DNA from: Strongyloides papillosus
Lineage: Eukaryota; Nematoda; Chromadorea; Rhabditida; Strongyloididae
Reading direction: 5' to 3'
DNA: 64,000 bases
NCBI GenBank assembly: GCA_005656395.1
Contig: SRSI01000036.1
Coordinates: 1 to 64,000 of the forward strand
Under the pieces are notes generated by a model that was not told where the DNA came from, made no database searches, and was given only the letters and a program-made list of their open reading frames with translations. Of this stretch, positions 12,731-24,030 are shown in pieces. Both the position numbers and the translations under genes were made by a program. Within the stretch, counting starts at the first letter, position 1. Each line of letters starts with the position of its first letter.

Positions 12731-12855
12731 ATAGAAGCCTCTAGAAATCAAATGTAAAAACAAAAATATTGTGACAGAAGCTTCTAGAAATCAGAGATAA
12801 AAACAAAAATATTTTTGTATTTCACAATAATTACGAAATCCGAAGTGTATAAAAG
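12731..12855 (+). promoter_or_regulatory. Tandem heat-shock elements plus TATA box
   Basis: A 43-base direct repeat places two heat-shock-element-like sites at 12734-12746 and 12777-12789. The second is a perfect three-unit site, GAAgcTTCtaGAA; the first has one mismatch (CTC for TTC). TATAAAAG follows at 12848-12855. Downstream lie short repeats of TATCACTT and an AATAAA-like signal near 13047, but no protein frame. The module could be a solo LTR promoter or the promoter of a noncoding transcript. Confidence 0.45.
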
Positions 12856-13079
12856 AAGGCAAACCAGGAAGAGTATATCACCTTTCTTATCACTTGTCAC
12901 TTATGGATCAACATTAATCACTTATCACCCGTCACTTCCTCAATTATTACTACGTACCTCAAAATATGGGAGACTTGTAACCTATTGAAGAATAATTAAC
13001 TCTATATATATATATATCCTATTGTACCATTTATGTTTATTAAAATAAAATCTTAAAATAGTTGCCCTAGTTTAGAATG

Positions 13080-14120
13080 GCAACCCGTTACGATAGAAAA
13101 AATTGTCTTTATTATAACTTCTCTCAAATTCAACCGATTTGTATGATTAAATAGCCAAAAGATGTGTTTTTTCTAACTTAAGGGAGAAAAATAGGTCTTA
13201 AATTTTTTAGGCTATAATTGGCCAAGTTATCTTAAAAAATATTCTTCTCAAGGTCTTTTTTACATAGTTTTGTTACTCGACTAACTCTTCTTAAAATAAA
13301 AGAAATAAAGTGTTTTATATCTCATTCGAAAGGTAAAATTCTAAAACATAGTAAAAACTTAGTGATATTGGATTGATTTGTAATTAGCCAAGTTATAGTC
13401 CAAGGAGTGGTGACCATTCTTAAAAAAAATTCAAAGATTAAATAGCTATAAATTGGTTATAACTTGATGAAAACAAATAAAATAATATCTGTTATGTAGA
13501 TCTAAGTCTAACTTAAAAAATTAGAGTTTAACGAAGTTTATAGCTGAACTACGAAAAAAGTTATATTAATTTGAACGTCAACTTTTTTGCCTTTTTTATA
13601 TTTTTATTGTAAAAATCAATTTTGTTCCAGACATAACTCTCTCCAAACTTGATCAAATATTATGGTAAAATAATCATTTGATGTATTTTTTTCAACTTAG
13701 GGAAAAAGTGAATCTCAAAACGTTTGACCTATAACCGACCAAGATATGTTTAAAAAATACCACTTTTTTATACATTTTTTTGTATAGTGTTGTCTTTCAA
13801 ATAACCTTCGTAAAAGTAAATAAAAATTAATGTTTTATAATTTATTTAGAAGGTTCGAGTATGAAATAAGGAAGAAACTCAATATTACAAAGATGGATTG
13901 AGTTATGGACAAAAAAGTGTTGATCTTTTTTTAGATAAAAATTAGAATTTTCTTATGTTATAACTTTTTCAAAGTTGTTTAAATTAAATAACACTAAATT
14001 TAATACATATATCAAAGACTGGCATTAAATATGAAAACTAAAACAAAGTTTGTAGTATAAGACGAAAGAAGTTATTTTTAGGTATTAATTTTTTTTGAAT
14101 TTTTTCATTTATATATTTAT
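13080..14120 (+). repeat. Degenerate internally repetitive tract
   Basis: A loose motif of the form ATAACTT-TCTC-CAAA-TTGAT-CAAAT recurs near 13116, 13626 and 13960, alternating with TAATTGGCCAAGTTAT-like blocks near 13216, 13386 and 13725. The spacing is irregular (roughly 250-500 bases). The same motif appears in the centre of the inverted-repeat element at 5.9 kb. No frame longer than noise is present. I read it as a decayed satellite or the interior of an old mobile element. Confidence 0.35.
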
Positions 14121-14520
14121 AAAATTAAGGTAAATATGTAATTTATAGAGCAATGGTAATAAATTGTTTATGCCAAAATCGAAAATATGATAGAAAATCA
14201 CTTAAATTGTTACTTGGAATTATTCAAATATTTATTTCTATTCATCTTTCTGAAATAAATAAGATTAATTTTTTTGGGTGGATTTTTTTATTTAACTAAG
14301 CAGTTTCAATAAATGTAAACGTTATGAAATGGTTCTCACACTCATCAATATTTCATATATTATAATAACGTATTTCAGTTATCTTTTTTCTCCAGAAATG
14401 TCTAATTTAATGAAACAATTTCTTTTATACACATATTTGACTAACAATTTAGTACAAAAATGCTTTTATATAAAATGTGTCTGCGAACCAGCTATGACCT
14501 GCCGAAAGCGGATCTAAGGC

Positions 14521-14795
14521 TAGTAAACTCTGTTTAAGAAAGAGACAGAAAAAGGATGATATTGTGACTGGAAAGGACTATAAATAACCTGGAAAGTCGT
14601 GAATAATGTCATTATATTATTTTTAACACATACTAATCAATTTATTATAGAATCACCAAATAAAGATCCGGAGTTTTACTGGTTGGAATTTAGAAGATTT
14701 TAAAGAAGATTCTAAGGTAATTATCTAATTGTTGTTCTTATTTATTTTATTGTTATTAAAGATCGATAAGACCAATAAAAATATTTTACTGGCTG
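14521..14795 (+). repeat. Dispersed repeat, copy 2 (exon-like)
   Basis: This is the inverted partner of 3316-3593. The short open frame KIRSFTGWNLED and the GTAATT site after it are conserved. The copies differ by scattered substitutions, so the duplication is fairly recent compared with other repeats here. Confidence 0.6.
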
Positions 14796-16440
14796 GTTCT
14801 TATAAAACAAAATATACTTAAATTTTTTTTTAAATTTTAAATATTTAAAAAAAATACAATTTCTGTGTTTAAGTAACGATGAGCGCAGCGAGCTGGTATT
14901 TTCTATAATTAATGATAGAAAATCTCTGATTATTATTGTACATTTTATATTTTAGTTATTACTTTTTAGTAAAGTGACAAATCAGTGAATACTTTTAATT
15001 GCACTATGTATCAATGTTTCGAATATTGTTTAATTTGTTTACTAACTTAGATATTTTTTTAAAAAAAAGTAACGTAGTTGAATTATAATAGAAATTATTT
15101 CTTACAGTTAAAAATGTTATAAAATAGCACATGTGAAAGGCGCCACGCTTCTCACTTTCCAACTACAAAGAAAAACCTAGGAGCCGCCATATTCAACCAC
15201 TGTTTAAGCAAAGAAAATGATAAAAATATTGTTCCATTTCCACTAATTATAATATATTTAATTGTATAATTGATATTAAGGTATTAATAAAATAATATTT
15301 CCATTATTTTCTACTTTTATGCATGTTAATCCTAAGTTTACCGCTACAACGCACATTTATGAAATATAAAACTTTAAAATATATGTATGTACAAAGCATT
15401 TTAATTTAGATTATCTTGAAATTTTGAAATTATAACTATAAATCTATTAATCAAAAAAATTTTAAAAAACTAAAGATACTGCGATATATCTTTCAAAGTA
15501 AAAATGTTTTTAAATATTTTGAAATAATAAATCCATGTACGTGTTAGTAAGACAAAGTTTTAACTTCAAAATTTTGTCATTAGAATAAAGTTATGTAAAT
15601 AAGATTTGAACTTATTTAAAATTTTAACAAATATTGCTATGTAAAATTTAAAAGTGATCGTTTTCATAATTTTAAGTACTTTTAAAGGCACAATAATTAT
15701 TTTAAAAAATTATCTATTAATTATTAAATATTTAGAATGCCATTTTCTTAACCAATAATAATGATTTTATTGTTTAAGAATAAAGCAATGCATGTTAACA
15801 ATCAAGAAAATAATTTTTTTATTTTTAGCTTGTAATAATTCAACAAAACATATATAAAAATATAAATCCAAAGTTAATAAATATTTTATATTTCTTGATA
15901 CATTCTGCGAACTAATGAAGATTCTTTTAAAATATAAAAACATCTTGACGCATTCTTATAAAAATTAAACTTTTTGTGATTTAAAATTACTTTCATTATT
16001 AAAAATCAGTATATTCAAAATTTTCTTTCTAGCTTTTGAGGATAAAAAAATCTGCGCTTTAAAAAATTTTTAATATTTTGTGTATTTCTAAAGCACAGCA
16101 ATAGATTTTTTTACAATTTATTTATAAAATCAGAGTTAAAAATTTTATTTTAAATGGTGATTTTGGTCTACAAAAATACAAATTAATAATTATAGGAAAA
16201 TTAGAGTTAAATAATATTATTTACAATATAATTCTTCTTAGAAAAATGTTTTATGAATTTATTGTTATTTTACCGCCTTATATAGAATGACATCAATTCA
16301 TCATTTCGCTATGTCATCCTTTTACTTCAGCAAACACTATAAACTATCGTGTTTATAAAAAAAAAGATAACATTTCTATAGAAAATAACAAAAGGTTAGT
16401 TATAACTTCTCAAATAAAAAGTACTTTCGTAATTTTTGTT
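14796..16440. other. Intergenic DNA, no gene seen
   Basis: The stretch is AT-rich. Two small GC-richer patches stand out: near 14878-14895 (GAGCGCAGCGAGCTGG, followed by an 8-base hairpin TTTTCTAT...ATAGAAAA) and near 15137-15195 (GGCGCCACGC and GGAGCCGCCAT). Neither lies in a convincing frame. Confidence 0.4.
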
Positions 16441-16459
16441 TTTTTAATCGTCATATATT

Positions 16460-16543
16460 GTACCATACAATGATGTTGAAAAAGCCGGCCCCGCTGAACA
16501 AGCAGATTACGAGAAAGCCAATAGGCTGCTTGTTAGTGAATAA
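16460..16543 (+). other. GC-rich exon-like tail, possible last exon
   Basis: A frame ending in TAA at 16541-16543 reads VPYNDVEKAGPAEQADYEK and on to NRLLVSE. Its codons are far richer in G and C than the neighbourhood, as in highly expressed genes, but the frame is open for only about 30 codons and no splice acceptor precedes it. An overlapping ATG frame starting at 16470 would encode a 40-residue basic-hydrophobic peptide instead. It may be the last exon or a relic of an unseen gene. Confidence 0.25.
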
Positions 16544-16670
16544 ACGTAGAATAATATTGTTATTACTATTATTTCTATTGTGTAAATTTAAATGTTTTGT
16601 TTAATCAAAATGTGGTAGAATATTATGACAAAGTACAATTAAATACTTTTAAAAATAATAAATTTATCTG

Positions 16671-16678
16671 TATATAAA
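16671..16678 (+). promoter_or_regulatory. TATA box of the astacin-like gene
   Basis: TATATAAA stands 10 bases before the ATG at 16688 but 61 bases before the in-frame ATG at 16739. With a start of transcription about 30 bases downstream, only the second ATG would be in the mRNA, which supports 16739 as the start codon. Confidence 0.5.
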
Positions 16679-16738
16679 TGGAAAAAAATGAAATTAAGAC
16701 ATATTTTTATTGTGTATCATTTTGAAAATACTTTTACT

Positions 16739-19055
16739 ATGAGTTGTATCAATATTCTACCAAAATTATTAATAGCTTTATGTGTAAGTAATGAGTATTA
16801 GGTTGTCGCAAAAGTTCTTCGTATTTTTATGTTCATTTTTAATCATCAAAAAAATATAATTACAATTGATATAAAATTAAGCTATTATAGTAATTAGATA
16901 GTACCACTTCTTAACTTTATAATTCGCATAATTACAATTTTTCACACTATCTATGCTACATTTTCTTTTGCTAAACATGGATGTGGTCAGAAGTCATTTT
17001 TGACACTGCATTTTCTAAGAGCTTCAACTAAGACAAATGACAACTGATGATTTTAAAAATTTATGTGGAGCATTAGAAGAAGATGCAGTAAATGCAGTAA
17101 CTATGTTAAGATCGTTTTCAAAGTTCCAAGACAAAGAAATGAATCTTGAAAGTGAAGCATGTATTTGTATGGCTTCAGCTTCGAATGAAGTTTTTTTTTG
17201 AAATTCTATTATTTCTAAACTACATTTAATAACCTCTATTGTAAAATTCTATTAAAATTAAACAAAAAAATTATGAAATTCGAAAAATGACAAAACTGTT
17301 GTTCTTCAAGATAACGACATGTGACATTGAAGACTCGAAAAATTCTGGATAAGAGAAGTTATGAATTACTCTCGCACACAACATATTCTCCAGATGTTTC
17401 TCTATCTAATCACTACCTACTCTTATCTCTGCATAACTTCTAGAACGGTAGATACTTCACTAAATTTGTAAAGCAAATGTTGGTTTTTTTGAAACTTTTT
17501 TCAAAAAGGATGGGAAACTCTTCACATCTGGAATCGATAAAGTGGCTAATAAATGGAGACTAGTTGTAGATTATATTCGATAATATATTGTAAATTAGAC
17601 ATATTTTTTATTTAAATTACAATCATTTAAAAATTTCGAAAAAATACGACAGAACTTTTGCGACAACCTAATATAATTTTTCTAGAACAATCTTTTTAGT
17701 TTTATATTTTTTTGAATGCCCATGCTCATCGTCCCAAAAATCACAAATATGCATTTTATGTTAGTTATTGTATAGATAAGAAAACAGAAGGTATCAGTGA
17801 ATCAAATATTAAATCTGGTTTAGAACTGATTTCGAACCGTTCATGTATTAAGTTCTCATATAATGCAACATGTTACAATGACAAAAAACACTGTACAAGG
17901 ACATGTACTTCTGTATGTGAAAAATGGGAAAAAAATGAAACAAAAAAATGTATGGATTGTAAGAAAACACATGCAAAATGTAAAGCAAAATGTAACTATT
18001 GTATAAAATGTAAAAAATATAAAAAAAGTAGTTACTGTAATAAATGTGACGAATGTAAAAGAAAATGTAAAAATTGTAGTAAAGATTGTGAAAAAAAATG
18101 TGCAAAGTCAACAAAAAAATATTCAACAAAATGTGCAAATGTAACGCTTCCATTTATTAGATTTTTTTACGATAAAAACAAAAAAAATCCAGACTTCAAT
18201 TTTAATGGTAGTACAAGTTTATGGAAAGAAAATGTATATAATATGGAGATTGATGTAAGTTGCAATAAAAAACCAGGTTGTATTGCAAAAAAGGTTTTGA
18301 TGTTTTTGGGATTAATTCCAACTGTTAGAAGAAAAGATAGAGATATTTATATTACTGTAAATTATAGAAATATTTATCGTAAATATCAAATGTATTATGA
18401 TAAATTATATGATGTTCCATTAAACACTAACTATGATTATTCGTCAATTGCACATTTTGCAGATAACTATGGAGGTAGTTCTAGTGAGCCAACATTTGAT
18501 CTTAAACGGCTAGGTGATAGTGGAATAAAACTAACAGGGCAGGAAATCAGACCTACTTTTTTAGATTTGGAATGGTTATATACTGCATACTGCAAAAATA
18601 AATTTGCACCTACTGTAAAATGTGAGAAAGGATTTCCTAAAAGTGATGGAAGCGAAACATGTGTATGTCCTACTGGTTTTACTGGAAAAACTTGTAAAGA
18701 TTTGCAATATCAAAATAAAATTTCGTGTCCTGGTACAGTCATACATGTGGGTGATAAATCAGGCAAAAAAGAACTAAATTTTAATGAAAAAAAAAATTGT
18801 ACTGTTCAACTAATTGCACCATCAGAAAAACGAATACGTATAAATGTAGACACAATGGAATGTATCAATAATAACCCGTGTTTCGAAGACGATTGTTTGC
18901 AAATAAAGTATCGTCCTAGTATGACTAATACCGATCTTTGCTTATGTGGTACTCTTAAGAATTTTTCAATATCGACACTTGGTAATAAAGCTCTTATTCA
19001 ATATATGGGAAAGCGTAGTAGAGATCACGCTTATATTTCTTATTGGTTAGAATAG
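16739..19055 (+). CDS. Astacin-like protein with EGF and CUB domains, catalytic site lost
   Basis: Exon 1 is 16739-16781 and exon 2 is 17701-19055, giving 465 residues. The join at GTGTAAG...TCTTTTTAG yields a continuous signal peptide (ILPKLLIALFYIFLNAHA), which supports it. The astacin domain follows (AFYVSYCID near residue 31; CIKFS near 63). Where the zinc motif HExxHxxGxxH belongs, residues 211-221 carry lysine, lysine, methionine and proline in place of the three histidines and the glutamate, yet the flanking RRKDRD is kept. The Met-turn SIMHY has become SIAHF. A cysteine- and lysine-rich insertion of about 90 residues with about 18 cysteines (72-159) is unusual. An EGF-like segment (about 312-346) and a CUB domain (357-465) end the protein. 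It is most likely a secreted pseudoenzyme with binding rather than protease function. The frame is intact, so it is not simply a dead gene. Confidence 0.75.
16798..17672 (+). mobile_element. Mariner relic inserted in the astacin intron
   Basis: The 875-base element begins TTAGGTTGTCGCAAAAG and ends with the inverse, with TA on both sides (16796-16797 and 17673-17674). Inside are a short N-terminal remnant (MLRSFSKFQDKEMNLE) and a C-terminal mariner transposase remnant (ELLSHTTYSPD, then, in another frame, GKLFTSGIDKVANKW). The middle, including the first two catalytic aspartates, is missing and the third is Asn (SNHY for TDYH). Without it the host intron would be about 45 bases. A sister copy is at 38149-39035. 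Confidence 0.85.
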
Positions 19056-21090
19056 TAAATTTAGGCCCATAAGATCTGGAACAAAAATTTACTAAAAAAA
19101 TTCAAAAATTTAAAAGTAATATGTCTAACATTTACGAATATCTGTGGTATATGTACATAATTCAAGAAAATTTATTAAGATCAACTAGTTTTCCTGAAGA
19201 TTTTAATATTATAAATTATTTTAAAGTTTTATCTTTTTTTTATAAAATATTGCTTGAAAAATCTAAAGTAGTACCGTCACACAAATAAAATTATAACGGA
19301 CAAATGGAAAAAATTCTTGCTTTTGAAATTTTAAAGATTTTTCTATTAAAACAACAAATTAGCAAAAATTAAAAACTAAAAATTCAATTATACAAAATAT
19401 AAAAACTACTAAATTTTAAAAAAGTAAGATCTAATGAATAATTTAAGTTTTCATATATTGAAATAATCAAATTTCTAAAAATTAGCCGTACGTGCCATTT
19501 CTGGCACATATTGTTTCTTATAATAGCAATTTCGACAAAAATTAAGATTTCTTTTTACAATATGTCAGTTATTATAAATAAATTTAAATATATAAAATCA
19601 GATCTGCAATACTGTTCTATAAATATAATTTTGTATTAAACTTGTTTAAAAAGTAATCGCATTTGTCAAGAAATAAATACAAAAAGGATTTAGACATTAG
19701 AAGGTCTTGTCATTCTTTTAGATTTTGATATTTTTCATCTCTTTTACAGGCAAAAAAGTAGCAAATGTTGACAAATCTTACTAAAATGTAACTAAATGTT
19801 TTACCTGTCAAGAGAATCAAATTGTATTCAAATCAATAAGATAGCAATCGGCAACAGAAACGTTTTAACACCGCAAAATAGTAGGTTTCGCATAAAGTTT
19901 TTCAAAAAATATATTTACTTGACATCTTAAAGTAGCACAATATTCATTTGATCTTAATATTTTCTTTTGATATCATACTCATTTTAAAGTCTAACTTTTT
20001 CTTTATATTATATTGTGAAATATGTTATTAGAAGTTAATTTTGTATAATGTAAGCGCTTTAAAAGGGAATATTCTTTTGAACAATCTATTAACAGCAAGA
20101 AGTTTAGATATTTTAATAATAACAATAACAAAAAACATTAATTATTTAACCACAAAAAGTATTTTTAACAAAAATATTATTTTAGTATTTGCTCTCTTTA
20201 AAAATTCAAATATTTAAATATCACTTTTTATCATGAATGAAAGTGAATAGTGTTCTATAACTTTTTATAAGTTTGATTTTTAGAAAAAATATTAAAAGAC
20301 AGTATTAAAAAGAGTTTAGCTATTATATGGATGTTTTTTAAAATATTTTTTATAGCAATTTAATTTATTGAAGCATATTAATAAAGTTACTATGAAATGT
20401 TTCAATATGTTCACTATAAATGAAAGTCTCGACCACTAAATCAAACATGAATCATTTCCATCGGATGCCTACGGACTGAGACTAAAATTATTTTTTGTTG
20501 GCCATCAAACAAAGCGATTTTTTAAAAAAAACCTTTACTATTTTTAAAAAAATTTTGTTTTTAATAATTTTTTCATGAATATTTTTAGATAAGCACTTCA
20601 CAAGCTTATTATTAATAAAACAATTAAGATTAGTTGAGAGACATTCGTTAATTTTTAAATTTGTTAAGATATGTTAAGAGTAAACAAATTAACTTTCTAT
20701 CTAGCGCAAATTTTTTTTACTTATTTTAATAAGTACCTGCACTTAGTTTTCCATAAGTATTATTTCATAAGTAAAATCAATATACTAAGTTTAGCAAGGA
20801 TATGATATGAAAAATACAACAGATTTAAGCGAAAATTCATTTATTATAAAAAATCTATCTTATTTTATAAACACCAAAATTTAAATATACCAATCACATT
20901 ATTAATATTTATAATATTCATAATTTTAAATCAGGATATAAATTTTTAAAGTGATAGAAGTATTTTGAAATTTTTGCCAAAAGTCGTTATACCTTGTTAA
21001 TTATGAATAATCAAATATTTATTAGGTAAAAAAATTTGTTATCAAAAATTATTTTTTTTCTGCCAAAATGTTTCTTTTAATTTAAGATGT
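19056..21090. other. Intergenic DNA with an old repeat
   Basis: No gene was seen. A small hairpin (GTGCCA TTTC TGGCAC) lies near 19493. About 19870-20340 resembles the interior of the inverted-repeat element at 4070-4450, sharing blocks such as TATTGTGAAATATGTTAT-like and CCATTAACA/CTATTAACA, so a very old copy of that element is likely here. Confidence 0.4.
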
Positions 21091-21505
21091 TTAATTTTCA
21101 TAACAATCATACCAATAAATATAATCTGGGTAACCTGTATAGCCCATATATTTACAATCTCCTTCAAGCCACATTAAAGTTCTATTTCTTTTATTACATC
21201 CCTTGTGAAAGATTGCAACTCTAAGACCTTTTAAATAAATTACTTATTTTTTTGAATATTTACTTACTATATGCATACCAAGATCCTACATTTTCTACAA
21301 CAAGTGTATTTGTGCCACCACAATCTGTTTCTATTTTATCACGAATATGTTTAGGATTATCAGCTGATATTTCCATTTTAAGATCTTCACGCCTACAAAA
21401 ACATTTAGACATTACTCGAGCATTAAATTGGTATCCCCATGTCCATACAAAACTTTTTGATATTGAAATACTTAGAAAAACTATTAATATTTCAAAAAGT
21501 CTCAT
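21091..21505 (-). CDS. Secreted transthyretin-like (TTL) protein, copy 1
   Basis: Two exons, 21505-21268 and 21227-21091, are separated by a 40-base phase-1 intron (GTAAGTAAAT...TTTAAAAG) and give 124 residues. A signal peptide (LFEILIVFLSISIS) is followed by a small cysteine-containing domain. The order of features matches nematode TTL proteins: a cysteine pair in strand 2 (KCFCRRE), DCGG before the middle strands, and LRVAIFHKGC after the intron, where TTL proteins have PYLxIxHxC. Such proteins are abundant in nematode secretions. TTL membership is inferred from pattern, as overall similarity is low. The 50 bases before the ATG (TATTTAAG and TTTCAAAATATTAAAG) are conserved in the other copies. 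Confidence 0.7.
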
Positions 21506-22985
21506 TTTTGAATATTTTACTTTAATATTTTGAAAATAAAATTTTCTTAAATACTAACTGTTACCGCACAAAATTATAAAAAAATAAATATTTAATTTTT
21601 GATAAATCAAAAACATTAAATACAATTACGAACAAATATTGATATTATTTTGCTGTAGATTAAAAAAACATTAACATTATTGAAATCAGATTTTTTAAAT
21701 ATACAAAATTTACATGACTCTTTCTATTATTAACTTACATTAAAAAAAGTAAACAATCAATTTCAATATATAAAAAAAATTTCGGTCGACCTAAATACAA
21801 CAACATATAATTATAAAAAACAATAAAATATAAACTTACAGGGATTAATTTATTATGAGTCTATAAAATCCTAATTCTCAACAAAAAAAGATTGACTACA
21901 TAATAAAAAATATTTATAAATAAGGTCAAGTTTGAAAAGTGCTTTATATTTTCAAGTAGTTTATTTGAGATCTAGATTTCACTTCTCTTTTTGCAAGATC
22001 AAAGATTGATTTTCGAAAAAATCAATGTACGGCTTACAAAACCGCTATATCTATTTTGAATTTAAAGTACTCTAAAACTTTGTTGACTTTATTTTACACA
22101 TCATCAAATTCCACACAACAATAACTTTAGAATTTTGTTCAACAATAATTGCTTTTTAAATAATTCATTTTATTATTTTTTTCTTAGTAAATTTAATTAT
22201 AAAAAAATTAAATCTACAAACAATTTATTTTTTATTAATCTCTTATTAGTCTTTTAAAAATCAAAAATCCACTCAAAATAGTTTTATATAATAAACTAAA
22301 AAACAGAATGGCCTGAGTAGGACTTATCAATAGTCAATACCTAACTTTGATTACTTAAAAAAGCAAACTTTGTATTATGACTATTTTGTAGCCAAAATAT
22401 ATGTTATTATTATTCTACAGATTTCATAAAAATATTTAGATTTTAAGGAAAGTCTTAGACCTTAAAAAATAAGGTAGATTTTTCAACATCAAATTAATGC
22501 AATTTTTTTTATATAAAAGGGAATTTTTTTACTTTCGTTGCTGATAACGGAAAAACAACTTTTTTTATATCTATTTCTTTAATAACATAAACATAGAATC
22601 TCAATAACTATATTGAAACTTTTAATACAAAAATTAAGCATAAGCTTTCGACAATTTTTTACAATAATATTTTGATAAAATAGCTCTTAAAAACACACGA
22701 TCGTTATTTTGATAGTGCAAAAAAAAATCCATCTAATGTGTATAATACCATGTATTGCAAATAAATTTAAAAAAACATGATTATTCAAATATTAACTATT
22801 TTCATAATGTTTATAGCAAATAAAAAAGTTGACAATTTTGTTTAAATTTTTGACATCGATAGTGTTTTATTAACAACAATATTTACGATAACATCTTATT
22901 ATTGATTGTTAGATCTTTTTGTTCAAATATAGAAGGTATAAAAAATATGTTTAAATATAAGATACATTAAAACGTACATATAAAT
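21506..22985 (-). repeat. Segmental duplication, upstream block of TTL copy 1
   Basis: This non-coding block matches the regions upstream of TTL copies 2, 3 and 4, for example around TATGACTATTTTGTAG and TTTTAAGGAAAGTCTTAG. The match runs to about 22985. It shows that each gene was copied with roughly 1.5 kb of 5' DNA. Confidence 0.65.
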
Positions 22986-23307
22986 ATTATTAAAAGATAA
23001 TAGCTATGCAAAATAATATGATATACTAGTAAATAATGTAAAACTTTTGGAAAAAATTATTTTATCTCAAAGCTTGAGTGATAAAAAGTATTAACGTTTT
23101 TTAGACAATATATAAACAAATAAGTACATTCACAAATTATTAAATCGTTTTCTTTCTTATTTGACTATTTTGTTCTTTTTTGACTCGGTTCAATTTTTGG
23201 TCGATAAAATTTTTTAAATTCAATTTTTTTTCTTAATTTATTTCACCGCTTAGAGTTATAATGTCGTCAAATTATCGCATATACAAATAATATATGTAAT
23301 AAATTTA

Positions 23308-24030
23308 TACGAGAGTCATTCAATAAGTAATGAGACAAATGATCATAACTCAAAAATTTATTATTGTATAAATCCCAAATTTTACTCATTTTTCGACATA
23401 ATCTCCTGCTACATTTATACACTTGTCCGATCTTTCCACGAGCTTTTTAATGCCAATGGCAAAGAAATTTTTACTTTGAGATCTTAGCGATTTCTGTATT
23501 TTTTCTTTTACCTCTTCATTATCGTTAAATCTTACTCAACAAAAAGAATCTTTGAGAAGCCCAAACAAAATAAAAATCTGATCAGTCATGACCTGAACTG
23601 TACTGTGAATGTGACAAAATCTCTCAACCAAGCGTTTTCGCATCTTTTTTTTACGATAGTTCAGTTTAAATTGAATTAGCGAATGAACTGTACTTACACT
23701 TGTACCACATTTTTTTCAGAAATTAGCTCGATTTATACAGCTTCTACAATATTACTTGAGCATCCAGGAATATATTTCGGAAGGTTTAACCTTTTCTGAG
23801 ACATGAAATCTTTTTATAAAACGTTTTTCCTCTAATTACAGTTTTTAAGTGGAGATACTATCATTAGATAGTTAAATATAGTTTATTTATAGCGAAAAAT
23901 TTTTATTGCAAATTATATAAAAATGGTGAAAACAGTTCTTATTTCATGATTTATCTCTTATCATCGTTTTTATTTTGTTATTTTTTTACCTATGATGATT
24001 TGTCTCTTTACTTATTAAATAACCCTCGTA
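23308..24030 (-). mobile_element. Degraded mariner-type element
   Basis: The ends are TACGAGAGTCATTCAATAAG and its approximate inverse (TTATTAAATAACCCTCGTA). On the minus strand near the left end a frame reads IGIKKLVERSDKC and INVAGDYVEK before a stop, the characteristic C-terminus of mariner transposases. The rest of the transposase is broken by stops and frame changes and the 723-base length implies a large deletion. Confidence 0.65.

Noticed and set aside
12900..12950. Short TATCACTT/GTCACTT repeats as a possible regulatory array
   Set aside because: Too few and irregular to support beyond the nearby heat-shock module.
14329..14517. 62-codon frame before the dispersed repeat
   Set aside because: Non-ATG or arbitrary start, no domain, overlaps repeat-derived sequence.
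17848..18153. Hydrophobic, Tyr/Phe/Leu-rich minus-strand frame
   Set aside because: Antisense of the Cys/Lys-rich astacin insertion, where the composition forces an open frame.
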